Shown: positions 49,572-59,034, counted from the first letter of the stretch. The stretch is DNA of 64,000 bases from Bacillota bacterium (GCA_023386315.1 JAEWJZ010000025.1:1-64000); one strand, 5' to 3'. Program-made: numbers and translations. Notes: generated from the letters alone by a model not told the origin.

Positions 49572-52007
49572 ATGGAATTGTATAAGGATCCACACCAGCC
49601 TATAGAAGCAAGAGTGGAGGATCTTCTTTCCAAAATGACTCTTGAAGAGAAGGTTGCCCAGTTATGCGGTGATTTACCAGCTTCATTTATTGAAGATGGA
49701 AAAGTAAATACAAAGCTGTTAAAAGAGAAATTCCCCGATGGTCATGGACGTTTCACCCAGTATTCTATTGTTGGTCTGGTAAGTCCTGAGCAGATCGCAA
49801 AGATCAGCAATCAGATACAGCGTTATTTTGTTGAAGAAACCAGACTGGGAATTCCTGTTGCATTACAGGCGGAGAATCTTTGCGGTTATCCGGCAGCCGG
49901 CGGCACCCTTTTCCCGGCAATGATCAACATGGGATGTACCTGGGAGCCGGAACTTGCTGAGAAGATGAGTGAGATTATTGGTCAGGAGAGCCGCAGTGTG
50001 GGAATTACTTCCGCCATGAGCCCGGTAATCGATGTAGTTCAGGATCCCCGGTGGGGAAGAACCTATGAGACATTTGGAGAAGATCCATATCTGATCAGCC
50101 AGTTCGGCATACACTACGTAAAAGGAATGCAGGAACAGGGCGTCAGCTGTATTGCAAAGCATTTCTTAGGATATTCTTCAACACAGGGCGGCTTAAATAC
50201 ATCGGCATGCCGTATGGGAAAACGGGAGCTTTATGAAATATTTGCAACGCCTTTTGAAGCGGCGGACAAGTTGGCAGGACTGGATGCCATGATGGCGAAT
50301 TACGGAGAAATTGATGGACTTCCTGTGATTGTTAACAAAGATATTATTGAAAATCTGCTTCGTAAGACCATGGGCTTTGACGGAGTTTTAACATCTGACG
50401 GTGCGGCTGTACTAAAGACTTACCAATATTTTAAGGTTGCAAAAACCTATGAAGAAGCTGGATTTCTGGCCAAAAAGGCGGGTACTGACACTGAGATTCC
50501 GGTAGGAGCTGCCTTCCGCCAGCTGCCGAAGTACGTGCGTTCCGGTGAACTGAGTGAAGAATGCATCGATGCTTCAGTTCGCCGTATACTGACAGTAAAA
50601 TTCAAACATGGCCTGTTTGAGAATCCTTATTGTGAGGAAGAGAAGGTTACGATGGCTTTAAGCAATGCTTCTAAAAACGAATTAAGTGAAGAAATTGCAG
50701 CCAAATCAATGGTTCTTTTAAAGAATGACGGTGTGCTGCCTCTTAAAAAAGGAACAAAAGTAGCGCTGATCGGCCCCCACGCAGATTCACTGAGATATCC
50801 GGTTAGCGGTTATACTTACCCGGCATATGTAGAAATGATGAAGGCCGGTGCCAGCGGTCAGGCAACTGGTTTTAACGGTCTGGCTGATGAGCAGGAAAAA
50901 GCACAAAGCAGTGAAAAGAAATACAAGGGGCCTTTTGCAGTCATGTTTGATATGTTCTCGAAGGAAGAACAGGACTCCATGAATGATATGGAATCGGCTT
51001 TAAGAAGAACGGGAACCCGCAGTTTAAAAGAAGTTCTTACAGAGCGTTTCTCTGTATCCTATGCACAGGGCTGCAGTATTATAGGCGAAGAGACGGATGG
51101 TTTTGCCAAAGCAGTAAAAGCAGCGGAAGAATCAGATGTGATTGTGATGGCATGCGGCGGAAACTCCGGCTGGGTCAATGTAACCGGAGGTGAGGGAAAA
51201 GACCGCCAGTTCCTTGATTTACCAGGCGTTCAGCAGAAGCTTCTGGAAGCAGTTGCAGCGACAGGAAAACCGGTTGTACTTGTACTTTATGGACCAGGCG
51301 TGTTTGCCGTTAACTGGGCCCAGGAAAATTGCGGAGCGATTTTGCAGGCCTTTATGCCCGGACCATTTGCCGGAAAGGTTATTACCGATGTATTAGACGG
51401 AACATTAAATCCTGGAGGAAAGATGACAATGACTGTGCCGAGAACAGCCGGGCAGATTCCGATCTATTACAACCACCGCATCGGATCCGGTTATAACAGC
51501 GGTGGAGATATCACTTCTTCCTCCATCTTTTCCGGGGGATATGTGGATGGTCCTGCTGATCCTCTGTACTGCTTTGGCCATGGTCTCAGCTACACCACGT
51601 TTGAGCTTTCTGATATGGAAGTATCTGCCGCTGAAATTCCCACAGACGGAAAACTGGAAATCAGCTGTAAAGTAAAAAATACCGGTGATGTGGCTGGTGA
51701 TGAGGTAGTACAGCTGTATACCAGCTTTACTGAGGCACATGTTACCCGTCCAAACAAGCAGCTTTCCGGTTTCCTGCGCATGTCTCTGAAACCAGGTGAG
51801 GAAAAGCAGGTTGTATTCCATCTGGATATGGCACAGCTTGGGTATTACAACGAATGTATGGAATTTGTGGTTGAACCGGGAACGATGCACCTTATGATGG
51901 GCACAAGCTCCGCAAATCTTCCGTTAAACAGCAGTGTACTTCTGACTGGAAAACCGGCAGATGTAATGGGCAGACGTTCTTATGTTTGCCAGACAGAACT
52001 GCGTTAG
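49572..52007 (+). CDS. Glycoside hydrolase family 3 (beta-glucosidase/xylosidase-like)
   Basis: An 811-residue enzyme without signal peptide, so probably cytoplasmic. The N-terminal GH3 barrel has SPVIDVVQDPRWGRTYETFG and KHFLGYSSTQGG. The nucleophile Asp is in GVLTSDGAAV, where most relatives have SDWGA. The second GH3 domain starts near 375 (SMVLLKNDGVLPL), and the C-terminal fibronectin-III-like domain (about 690-765) includes NTGDVAGDEVVQLY. It removes sugars from the non-reducing end of imported beta-linked oligosaccharides. The ATG at 49557 is in frame, but its codons contain the GGAGG site, so 49572 was chosen. A sulfatase follows 84 bp later. Confidence 0.92.
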   Translation: MELYKDPHQPIEARVEDLLSKMTLEEKVAQLCGDLPASFIEDGKVNTKLLKEKFPDGHGRFTQYSIVGLVSPEQIAKISNQIQRYFVEETRLGIPVALQAENLCGYPAAGGTLFPAMINMGCTWEPELAEKMSEIIGQESRSVGITSAMSPVIDVVQDPRWGRTYETFGEDPYLISQFGIHYVKGMQEQGVSCIAKHFLGYSSTQGGLNTSACRMGKRELYEIFATPFEAADKLAGLDAMMANYGEIDGLPVIVNKDIIENLLRKTMGFDGVLTSDGAAVLKTYQYFKVAKTYEEAGFLAKKAGTDTEIPVGAAFRQLPKYVRSGELSEECIDASVRRILTVKFKHGLFENPYCEEEKVTMALSNASKNELSEEIAAKSMVLLKNDGVLPLKKGTKVALIGPHADSLRYPVSGYTYPAYVEMMKAGASGQATGFNGLADEQEKAQSSEKKYKGPFAVMFDMFSKEEQDSMNDMESALRRTGTRSLKEVLTERFSVSYAQGCSIIGEETDGFAKAVKAAEESDVIVMACGGNSGWVNVTGGEGKDRQFLDLPGVQQKLLEAVAATGKPVVLVLYGPGVFAVNWAQENCGAILQAFMPGPFAGKVITDVLDGTLNPGGKMTMTVPRTAGQIPIYYNHRIGSGYNSGGDITSSSIFSGGYVDGPADPLYCFGHGLSYTTFELSDMEVSAAEIPTDGKLEISCKVKNTGDVAGDEVVQLYTSFTEAHVTRPNKQLSGFLRMSLKPGEEKQVVFHLDMAQLGYYNECMEFVVEPGTMHLMMGTSSANLPLNSSVLLTGKPADVMGRRSYVCQTELR

Positions 52008-52091
52008 TCTTAAAAAATGGAGGTCAGCTGAAAACTATGGCTGGCCTCTTAAATGTACTTTTACCGCTTTGCGAGAAAGGAAGAAAAACTT

Positions 52092-53705
52092 ATGGATAAA
52101 AGACCCCATATTATTATCTTTAACCCGGATGAAATGCGCTCTGACTGTCTGGCTCATCTGGGGCAGAATAAGGCCGCCAAAACTCCGTTCTTAGATGAAT
52201 TTGCCCGGACAGAAGGCGTATCGTTTCGCAATGCCTTCTGCCAGAATACGGTCTGTGTTCCCAGCCGGTGCAGCTTTTTTACCGGTCTCTACCCTCATGT
52301 GGGCGGACATCGTACCATGCAGCATTTGCTGCGCAGCCATGAGTCAAGCCTGTTTTCTGAGCTGAAGGATGCAGGTTATTATGTTTGGATGAACACCCGG
52401 AATGATTTGATTGCAGGACAGGTACCAGGTCTTATGGAAGCGCATGCAACGGAGATCTATTATGGGGAGGAATGTCCAAAAGCGCCGGGGCCTGAAAATA
52501 AGGATTATCGCGGTAAAATCGGGGATAAAAACTATTATTCCCATTATGAAGGACGATTGTTATTGGACGAAAGCGGGAACCATTATTCGGATGACGACGG
52601 AGTTGTGGATGCGGCGATTGAGCGGATCCTTCATCCGGTAAATGACCAGCCGCTTTGTATGTTTCTTGGTTTAATGTATCCGCATACGCCCTACGCAGTG
52701 GAGGAACCCTATTTTTCGGCCATTGACCGAAACATGCTTCCCAGGCGTGCCGGCGCGGGAAGAAATAAGCCTCTGATGGAATTAACCCTTAAAAATCTCA
52801 TGGCTATGGATTCCTATACGGAGCAGGACTGGGACGAGCTGCGCGCCTGTTACTTAGGGATGTGCATGAAGGTGGATGAACAGTTCAGACGATTATGTGA
52901 TGCGCTGAAGGAAGCGGGAATCTATGACGATTGCGCGATCTTTTTCTTAAGCGATCACGGTGATTATGCCGGTGACTTTGATTTGCCGGAAAAATCCCAG
53001 AATACGTTTGAAGATTGTCTGACCAGGGTTCCTCTGCTTATAAAACCGCCCATGGGAGAGCCTGTTGATGCGGGAATTTCTGATTCTCTGGTAGAACTGG
53101 TGGATTTTTATGCCACTGTGATGGATTATGCCAAAGTACCCCCCAGCCATGATCATTTTGGAAAGGCCTTAAAACCTGTTCTCGGGGATCGGAGCAGACA
53201 GCTGCGTGAATATGTCTTTTGCGAGGGCGGCAGAATGCCGTGGGAGACACAGGCTGATGAGTATCATCCGGCAGCCGGCAGTTCCGGTGTGATTCCAAAA
53301 ACAAGCATGTACTGGCCCAGGCAGACAGCCCAGCTTAATGCAGATGCCCACTGTAAAGGGACTATGATACGGGATCATTTTTATAAATATATTCACAGAT
53401 CAAACGGAAAACATGAGTTTTATGATCTGCGGTCTGATCCTCTGGAGGAAAATAATGTTTATGGGGACCATAAGTATGAAGAGAAAACGATTGATTTAAG
53501 ATTGCGCCTTCTGGACTGGTATCAGCAGACCTGTGATGTTGTTCCAAGGGATTGTGACAGACGCATGAGCGATCGGATGATGTGGGCGAAGATAAAACAG
53601 GATTGTCCGCCGAACCTGGAGGAACAGGCCTTCGAAATGATCCGGGATGGAAAGGGCATGGCATATATCAGAGCCCAATTGGCAGCAATGCAGACGGAGG
53701 AATAA
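52092..53705 (+). CDS. Formylglycine-dependent sulfatase, first of two
   Basis: A 537-residue arylsulfatase-type enzyme (sulfatase family S1). The modification site is CVPSR in NTVCVPSRCSFFTG: a Cys-type site that needs conversion to formylglycine. Metal ligands are seen in FNPDEMRSD near the N-terminus and in FLSDHGDYAGDF. There is no signal peptide, so it acts in the cytoplasm on an imported substrate. It is followed by a terminator and preceded by the GH3 gene, so the two form a unit. Start ATG 52092 has AAAGGAAG upstream; the longer frame reaches back without a ribosome site. Confidence 0.93.
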   Translation: MDKRPHIIIFNPDEMRSDCLAHLGQNKAAKTPFLDEFARTEGVSFRNAFCQNTVCVPSRCSFFTGLYPHVGGHRTMQHLLRSHESSLFSELKDAGYYVWMNTRNDLIAGQVPGLMEAHATEIYYGEECPKAPGPENKDYRGKIGDKNYYSHYEGRLLLDESGNHYSDDDGVVDAAIERILHPVNDQPLCMFLGLMYPHTPYAVEEPYFSAIDRNMLPRRAGAGRNKPLMELTLKNLMAMDSYTEQDWDELRACYLGMCMKVDEQFRRLCDALKEAGIYDDCAIFFLSDHGDYAGDFDLPEKSQNTFEDCLTRVPLLIKPPMGEPVDAGISDSLVELVDFYATVMDYAKVPPSHDHFGKALKPVLGDRSRQLREYVFCEGGRMPWETQADEYHPAAGSSGVIPKTSMYWPRQTAQLNADAHCKGTMIRDHFYKYIHRSNGKHEFYDLRSDPLEENNVYGDHKYEEKTIDLRLRLLDWYQQTCDVVPRDCDRRMSDRMMWAKIKQDCPPNLEEQAFEMIRDGKGMAYIRAQLAAMQTEE

Positions 53706-53707
53706 GA

Positions 53708-53768
53708 TTAAAAATGCGGTTCCGATCATTTTTCCTTAAAAGAAAGATGATGGAAACCGCATTTTTTT
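53708..53768. terminator. Terminator between sulfatase 1 and the ROK gene
   Basis: AAAAATGCGGTTCC pairs with GGAAACCGCATTTTTTT (one bulged A). A/T-runs on both sides suit termination of both converging transcripts. Confidence 0.85.
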
Positions 53769-53788
53769 GATGTGGAAATTAATTGCCG

Positions 53789-55018
53789 CTATTCAATGAA
53801 TGTTTTTAAATCATTTTGAACTGCTACGGCTGCTGCACCGACAGCCCCGCTGAATTCATCAGGCTCAACAAAGATATAATTGGTATCCATATTTGTAGCA
53901 GTATATAAGTTTTGCGCAATCACATCCATAAGCTGGTCTTTATTCTTCTGGTTCTGGAAAATATGACCATCAATCAGGATACACTGGGGTCTTACAAAAT
54001 TGTCAATGTTGGCGATGCCGATCCCCATATGGAAAATCGCATTCTTCAGGATCGCATTCACACTTGGATCACCTTCTGCTTGTGCATTCAGTATTTCATA
54101 TATTGTGGGAGAAGCAGTGCTGCTGCATAATCCTCTGAGTATTTCTGCCTTACCTTTGCTTAGTTCGTTCACACAATTGGAGATGATTGCACGTTCACTG
54201 GAAAAAGCTTCAAGGCATCCATGGTTTCCGCAGTTACAGAGAGGTCCCTTGGAATCGATGATCATATGTCCCACCTCTCCCTGTCCGATAATGGATTCAT
54301 GAAAGCGGAGATGAGTATACATCAAAGGACAGGCAATACCTGTTGATACGAAAAAATAAGCGAAGGATGGATACTGGTCCATGAGCTCATGGCTGAATAA
54401 ATAGGAACCATAGGCTCTTGCGCAGGCATTATTTTCTATTGAAACAGGTCCGTCGTAGTTAAGAAGCCTGGCTACATCATTTTTTACATTTTTATTCTCC
54501 CAGTCATATCCCGGGTGAACGGTCAGAATACCCTCGCTGCGGTCTACCAGTCCAGGCAGACACAGACCGATACCTGCTATTTTAGCTTTTGCCATTTTGC
54601 TGGAACGAAGGAGTTTTTTCACCAGCTCACAGGTTTCGGTTATTGTTTCATCATAGTCACTGTAGGGAGTATCATCTGATATGGATTTGATGATATTACC
54701 GCGGTAATCTGTGATGCAGGCACGGCGGAGTGCACCGCGCATCTCTATACCGATAAAATAGCCGCAATCGTCTGAAATATCAATTAAAGATGCTTTACGG
54801 CCAAGTGTCTTACCGGAAGCCTTCGTATTTTCCACTTCTTTTATCAGACCTTTGGATAGAAGAAAATTTACAGTGGTGGTGATAGTCGGGAGTGTGAGAG
54901 ACAGTTTTTCTGATATTTCAATTCTGGAAATCGGGCCATCGTGATAAATCATCTGGCGAATCGCGGACTGGTTTGTGACCTTAACTCTTGATAGATTATT
55001 TCCATTGGCAATCTGCAT
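53789..55018 (-). CDS. ROK-family transcriptional repressor (NagC/XylR-like)
   Basis: A 409-residue regulator. An N-terminal winged helix (about 15-75) has ISRIEISEKLSLTLPTITTTV. The ROK sugar-binding domain (about 80-400) has the zinc motif CNCGNHGCLEAF and GQGEVGHM with its conserved Glu and His. ROK repressors release DNA when they bind a sugar or sugar phosphate. It is divergent from the second sulfatase operon. Identical 15-base boxes downstream of its own promoter and of two other promoters in the locus make it the probable master regulator. RBS GAAAGGAAC. Confidence 0.93.
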   Translation of the reverse strand: MQIANGNNLSRVKVTNQSAIRQMIYHDGPISRIEISEKLSLTLPTITTTVNFLLSKGLIKEVENTKASGKTLGRKASLIDISDDCGYFIGIEMRGALRRACITDYRGNIIKSISDDTPYSDYDETITETCELVKKLLRSSKMAKAKIAGIGLCLPGLVDRSEGILTVHPGYDWENKNVKNDVARLLNYDGPVSIENNACARAYGSYLFSHELMDQYPSFAYFFVSTGIACPLMYTHLRFHESIIGQGEVGHMIIDSKGPLCNCGNHGCLEAFSSERAIISNCVNELSKGKAEILRGLCSSTASPTIYEILNAQAEGDPSVNAILKNAIFHMGIGIANIDNFVRPQCILIDGHIFQNQKNKDQLMDVIAQNLYTATNMDTNYIFVEPDEFSGAVGAAAVAVQNDLKTFIE

Positions 55019-55087
55019 GTTGTTTTGTTCCTTTCTGTATATGTATCATAGATTTATTATTTTAAATGTGGGAATCTTGGAAGCAAT

Positions 55088-55102
55088 AATTAAATTAATT
55101 AA
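55088..55102. promoter_or_regulatory. ROK-repressor operator candidate, site 2 (autoregulation)
   Basis: AATTAAATTAATTAA, same as sites 1 and 3. It lies just downstream of the minus-strand promoter of the ROK gene. Confidence 0.75.
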
Positions 55103-55107
55103 TAGTC

Positions 55108-55136
55108 ATAATAACAGAATAATTATGAAAATACAA
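55108..55136 (-). promoter_or_regulatory. Promoter of the ROK gene
   Basis: On the minus strand, TTGTAT (55136-55131) and TATTAT (55113-55108) are separated by exactly 17 bases, with operator site 2 beginning six bases after the -10. Confidence 0.75.
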
Positions 55137-55166
55137 GTTTTAGAAAATATTTGTTTACGGTAGATA

Positions 55167-55195
55167 TTGAAATTATTACTTACTGATGATATAAT
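55167..55195 (+). promoter_or_regulatory. Promoter of the sulfatase-aldolase-larA operon
   Basis: TTGAAA (55167-55172) and TATAAT (55190-55195) are 17 bases apart. Operator site 3 starts two bases after the -10. Confidence 0.85.
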
Positions 55196-55196
55196 A

Positions 55197-55211
55197 AATT
55201 AAATTAATTAA
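55197..55211. promoter_or_regulatory. ROK-repressor operator candidate, site 3
   Basis: AATTAAATTAATTAA directly after the -10 of the long catabolic operon; identical to sites 1 and 2. Confidence 0.75.
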
Positions 55212-55240
55212 AAAATAGAACGGAAGGGATAATTGATGTT

Positions 55241-56728
55241 ATGAAGGACGTTTTGCTCTACATGTCGGATCAGCATTCCTATAATCTGCAGGGGTATGCC
55301 GGAAACAAAATAGTAAGAACTCCCAATTTAGATCTCATTGCCAGGGAAGGGACTGCAATGACAAATGCATATACGGCATGTCCGCTGTGTGTACCGGCCC
55401 GCGCATCCATGATTTCAGGACAGCTTCCCAGCAACAATGGTGTTTTATTTAATTTTAACTCGATTAACTCTGACTGCGCTACGTTTCTTCACAGTCTGAC
55501 TGCATCCGGTTATGAGACGGTTCTTTGCGGCCGCATGCATTTTGTCGGACCGGACCAGCGCCATGGTTATGCGAAGCGTATCGCAAAGGAGCGTACTCCT
55601 GTATACCACAATCATGTCCCAAAAGCAAAAGGGGAGATGGAAAACAAGTCGAAGGTAACAGGGTTTGATGAGAACAGCTCCCTTTATTATATCGGCGGAG
55701 GGGACTCTCCGGTTCTGGCTTATGACCGATATGTGGTGGGCAAAGCGCTGGAGTATTTAGGGCAGGAACATGAAAGACCCCAGTTTATAACAGTGGGTAC
55801 GTATGGACCGCATTTTCCATATGTCGCTCCTGAGGAACTTTATGAGTATTACTATGACAAAGTCAGCCTGGAGGATGTTTCAGAAACCTATCAGGGGCAC
55901 CCGGCTCTTGACGGTAAGTTCCAGGAGGCAGATCCGGAGGTGGCCAGAGCGGCGCGTGCGGCTTATTACGGTCTGGTTGAGCAGCAGGACCGGCATATTG
56001 GAACGGTGTATCAGGCATTTAAAGAATATTTAAAACGTACCGGGCATGAGGGTGTATTTATCTATGTATCCGACCATGGCGACATGAATGGCACACATGG
56101 TTATTACGGCAAGCAGGTATTTTATGAACCGTCTGCCCACATTCCATTCTTAATACAGGGGGATGGAATTCCAGCCGGACGTACCATTGACAGTCCTGCC
56201 AGCCTTTTAGATATAGGCCCGACTGTCTGTGGTCTGACTGGAGCGGAGGTTTTAGAAGGGGATGGAAAAGATATTTCTGAACAGATTAAGGAAAACAGCC
56301 AGGATGAAGACAGAATGGTGGTCAGTGAGCTATATAGCTATCTGAGTAATGGAGAGACATCCCTGGGAAGACTGGTCCGTTTTAAACAGTGGAAGTACTT
56401 TACTTATTCCGGCTTCCCAAAGGATGATGTGCTATATGATCTGGAACACGATTCCAATGAAGAGTATAACGTAATCGCCCGGTTTCCTGAGATTGCAGAA
56501 AAACTCAGGCAGAAGGCCAATTCCTATAAGAGCTATGATGAGGTGATGGAGCATGAAAACTGGGTGATGAAGCAGCTTCGCATTCTGATGAAGTGTGATT
56601 ACGATAACCCGGATGAGAGATGGATTCCATCTGGGCTTCAGGAACTTGATCATCCGGTTAAAAGCAAAAAACCATTTCAGCCGACACCCTGGGCAACGCA
56701 GATGAGAAAACGGCTGAATGAAATATAG
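55241..56728 (+). CDS. Formylglycine-dependent sulfatase, second of two
   Basis: A 495-residue sulfatase of the choline-sulfatase/arylsulfatase type. The modification site is CVPAR in CPLCVPARASMISG (Cys type). Metal-site residues appear in MSDQHSYNLQGY near the N-terminus and in YVSDHGDMNGTHGYYGK. No signal peptide, so cytoplasmic. It differs strongly from the sulfatase at 52092, suggesting a second sulfate position or a different substrate. It is the first gene of an operon reaching at least to the window end. Start fixed by GGAAGGG before 55241, since an ATG at 55236 runs into a stop at once. Confidence 0.93.
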   Translation: MKDVLLYMSDQHSYNLQGYAGNKIVRTPNLDLIAREGTAMTNAYTACPLCVPARASMISGQLPSNNGVLFNFNSINSDCATFLHSLTASGYETVLCGRMHFVGPDQRHGYAKRIAKERTPVYHNHVPKAKGEMENKSKVTGFDENSSLYYIGGGDSPVLAYDRYVVGKALEYLGQEHERPQFITVGTYGPHFPYVAPEELYEYYYDKVSLEDVSETYQGHPALDGKFQEADPEVARAARAAYYGLVEQQDRHIGTVYQAFKEYLKRTGHEGVFIYVSDHGDMNGTHGYYGKQVFYEPSAHIPFLIQGDGIPAGRTIDSPASLLDIGPTVCGLTGAEVLEGDGKDISEQIKENSQDEDRMVVSELYSYLSNGETSLGRLVRFKQWKYFTYSGFPKDDVLYDLEHDSNEEYNVIARFPEIAEKLRQKANSYKSYDEVMEHENWVMKQLRILMKCDYDNPDERWIPSGLQELDHPVKSKKPFQPTPWATQMRKRLNEI

Positions 56729-56751
56729 TCACAAAAAGGGAGGAAATTACA

Positions 56752-56994
56752 ATGAGAGTAAAACAGATTAAAGATGTTGACGCTTTTTTTAAGGCACTGG
56801 CAACCTGCCAGGGCAGAGTGGAGCTGATTACAGATGATAAGGATGTACTTAATTTAGCATCAAAGCTGACGCAGTTTATAGGTCTTACCAGAGTATTCAG
56901 CAATCCTGAAATAGAATCCTATGAAATCGTCTGCTACAACGGAGAAGACTATCAGAAAATTAAAGAATATTTAGTTCCGGCAGATCAGATATAA
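56752..56994 (+). CDS. Small HPr-like protein lacking the phospho-His site (tentative)
   Basis: An 80-residue soluble protein. The second half (VLNLASKLTQFIGL, then a beta strand ending EIVCYNGEDYQKIKEYL) follows the order of the Ser46 helix and last strand-helix of HPr proteins. The region that should hold GLHARPA reads VDAFFKALATCQG, so no phospho-acceptor His is present. A good AGGAGG-type ribosome site precedes it and it lies inside the operon (23 and 42 bp gaps), so it is almost certainly translated. Its function is unknown; a regulatory or structural partner of a neighbouring enzyme is possible. Confidence 0.6.
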   Translation: MRVKQIKDVDAFFKALATCQGRVELITDDKDVLNLASKLTQFIGLTRVFSNPEIESYEIVCYNGEDYQKIKEYLVPADQI

Positions 56995-57036
56995 GAATAT
57001 TTAAAATAAGATGAACAGTTGAAAGGGGAAAAAACT

Positions 57037-58185
57037 ATGCCAATTATACCATTAAGACCTCTCTTGGAGGCAACCGAAAAATATCAGTTTGCGCAGGGCG
57101 CATTCAACGTAAATGCAGTATCCCAGATCAAAGCAGCAATTGAGGTTCATGAAATGTTAAGAAGTCCCGTCATATTACAGGGGGCAGATTTAGCCAATGG
57201 TTTTATGGGCGGAAGAACCGATTTTTTAAACTCAACCATTGAGGATAAACGCATTGGTGCAAAGAATATCGGAGCCGCCGTTCATAAATACGGCGCATAT
57301 TCTCCGGTTCCGATTGTACTGCATTTAGACCACGGAAAAGATTTTGACTCAGTAAAAGCGGCGATCGACGGTGGTTATACTTCGGTTATGATTGATGGTT
57401 CGTCCCTTCCATTTAATGAAAATGTGGAATTGACCCGTGAGGTTGTAAAATACGCGCATGAACGCGGTGTATCGGTTGAAGGAGAGCTGGGGGTTCTGGC
57501 CGGAGTGGAAGATCATGTATTTTCCGATGCATCTACTTACACCAATCCGATGAAGGCTATTGAATTTTTCAAAAAAACGGAGGCTGACTGTCTGGCTATT
57601 TCTTACGGAACCATGCATGGAGCTGTGAAAGGAAAGAATGTAAAGCTTCGGAAAGAAATCGTGATTGCCATCAAAGAATGCTTAAGACATGAAAAAATAT
57701 TTGGAGTATTGGTATCCCACGGATCCTCAACCGTTCCAAAATATATCGTAGATCAAATCAATGCCCTTGGCGGAGAGATCACCAATGCAGACGGAATTTC
57801 AGTAAACGAAATTAAACAGGCAATTGCATGCGGAATCGGCAAAATCAATGTTGATACAGATTTACGTCTGGCAGTAACAAGAAATTTACGGGAATATTTC
57901 TATCATCACCCGGATAAGAAAAGCAGCCCTTCCGTTGGAAAAATATATGAACTGCTGGAGGAGAAGAAATCAGCATTTGATCCCAGAGTTTTCCTGACAC
58001 CCATCATGGATACTGTGATGAAGGGGATTGAAACGGATGACGACATACGAACACTGGGAGAGAGTATCGAACAGGGCGTAAAGGAAGTTGTAGGAACTCT
58101 GATTGTTGAGTTCGGTTCTGCAGGCAGGGCATCTTTGGTTGAGCAGCTGACAACCGATGATATGATCAGAAAATATAGAAAGTAA
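57037..58185 (+). CDS. Class II (zinc) fructose-bisphosphate-aldolase-like enzyme
   Basis: A 382-residue aldolase. Zinc and catalytic motifs: GAFNVNAVSQ, IVLHLDHGKDFDSV (His-Asp-His), VEGELGVLAG (Glu), YGTMHGAVKG (His) and LVSHGSSTVP (His). It retro-aldol-cleaves a ketose phosphate or bisphosphate into two three-carbon (or similar) units. It is longer than common FbaA/GatY (about 285-360), with an extra C-terminal region of about 70 residues, so the substrate may not be fructose-1,6-bisphosphate. The in-frame TTG at 57019 includes the ribosome site; the ATG at 57037 is preferred. It stands before the triose-isomerase paralogue. Confidence 0.9.
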   Translation: MPIIPLRPLLEATEKYQFAQGAFNVNAVSQIKAAIEVHEMLRSPVILQGADLANGFMGGRTDFLNSTIEDKRIGAKNIGAAVHKYGAYSPVPIVLHLDHGKDFDSVKAAIDGGYTSVMIDGSSLPFNENVELTREVVKYAHERGVSVEGELGVLAGVEDHVFSDASTYTNPMKAIEFFKKTEADCLAISYGTMHGAVKGKNVKLRKEIVIAIKECLRHEKIFGVLVSHGSSTVPKYIVDQINALGGEITNADGISVNEIKQAIACGIGKINVDTDLRLAVTRNLREYFYHHPDKKSSPSVGKIYELLEEKKSAFDPRVFLTPIMDTVMKGIETDDDIRTLGESIEQGVKEVVGTLIVEFGSAGRASLVEQLTTDDMIRKYRK

Positions 58186-58200
58186 TCGGAAAGGAATACC

Positions 58201-59034
58201 ATGAAGCATATTTTTTTGAATTTAAAACGATTTGATATTCCCAGGGAATACAGCGGAGTAAACAGCATTGCCAGGCCATGTGAATGGGGATCCTATATCG
58301 TTAATGAAGTGCAGGAAGAATTAAAGCAGTATAACAAAGATGATGTGGAATTTGTGATGTATATGCCGGAAGCACATATTATCAATGCTGTAAACGAAAG
58401 AAAAGGTGATTCCAACCTTAAAATCGGATGTCAGAGCGTGTTTCGTGAGGATACCGAACCAGGAGGAAACTTTGGCGCCTTCACCACCCAGAGAACCGGT
58501 AATTCCATGAAAGCAATTGGCTGTGACAGCACAATCATCGGTCATTTTGAAGAAAGAAAGGACAAGTCAGGCATTTTGTCCGAAGCAGGAGTGACTGACT
58601 CTGATGCAGTGAACCGGATTTTAAACAGGGAGATCAAGGCAGCAATCAAGGCAGGACTGGACGTACTTTACTGCATCGGTGAGACGGCAGACCAGCAGGA
58701 AAACTGGAAGGAAGTTCTTAAAAGACAGCTGTCCATCGGATTAGATGGAGTGGATATCAGTAAAGTAGCAGTCGCCTATGAGCCTGTATGGGCCATAGGA
58801 CCTGGAAAAACACCGCCTGACAGAGAATATATCAGAAAGATAGCCTGCTTTATCAAAGAGGTGAAAAACGGGATTGCGGTAACTTACGGCGGAGGACTTA
58901 AAACGGACAATGCCGGAATGCTCGCCTCCATACCTGAAATTGACGGAGGGCTCATAGCACTCACTAGATTTTCGGGAGAGATCGGTTTTTATCCAGAGGA
59001 ATATCTTGAGATTATACGTACATATTTAGGATAG
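58201..59034 (+). CDS. Divergent triose-phosphate isomerase paralogue
   Basis: A 277-residue TIM-barrel enzyme. Catalytic residues of TPI are kept: Lys in FLNLKRF, His in IIGHFEERK and Glu in VAYEPVWAIGPGKTPP. The phosphate-gripping elements differ: YGGGLKTDN in place of YGGSVKPxN, and GGLIALTRF in place of the usual GALVGGASL. The N-terminus also lacks the GNWKMN form. This pattern fits specialised paralogues, such as tetrulose-phosphate isomerases of tetritol pathways, better than glycolytic TpiA (inference). It lies 15 bp after the aldolase. Confidence 0.88.
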   Translation: MKHIFLNLKRFDIPREYSGVNSIARPCEWGSYIVNEVQEELKQYNKDDVEFVMYMPEAHIINAVNERKGDSNLKIGCQSVFREDTEPGGNFGAFTTQRTGNSMKAIGCDSTIIGHFEERKDKSGILSEAGVTDSDAVNRILNREIKAAIKAGLDVLYCIGETADQQENWKEVLKRQLSIGLDGVDISKVAVAYEPVWAIGPGKTPPDREYIRKIACFIKEVKNGIAVTYGGGLKTDNAGMLASIPEIDGGLIALTRFSGEIGFYPEEYLEIIRTYLG

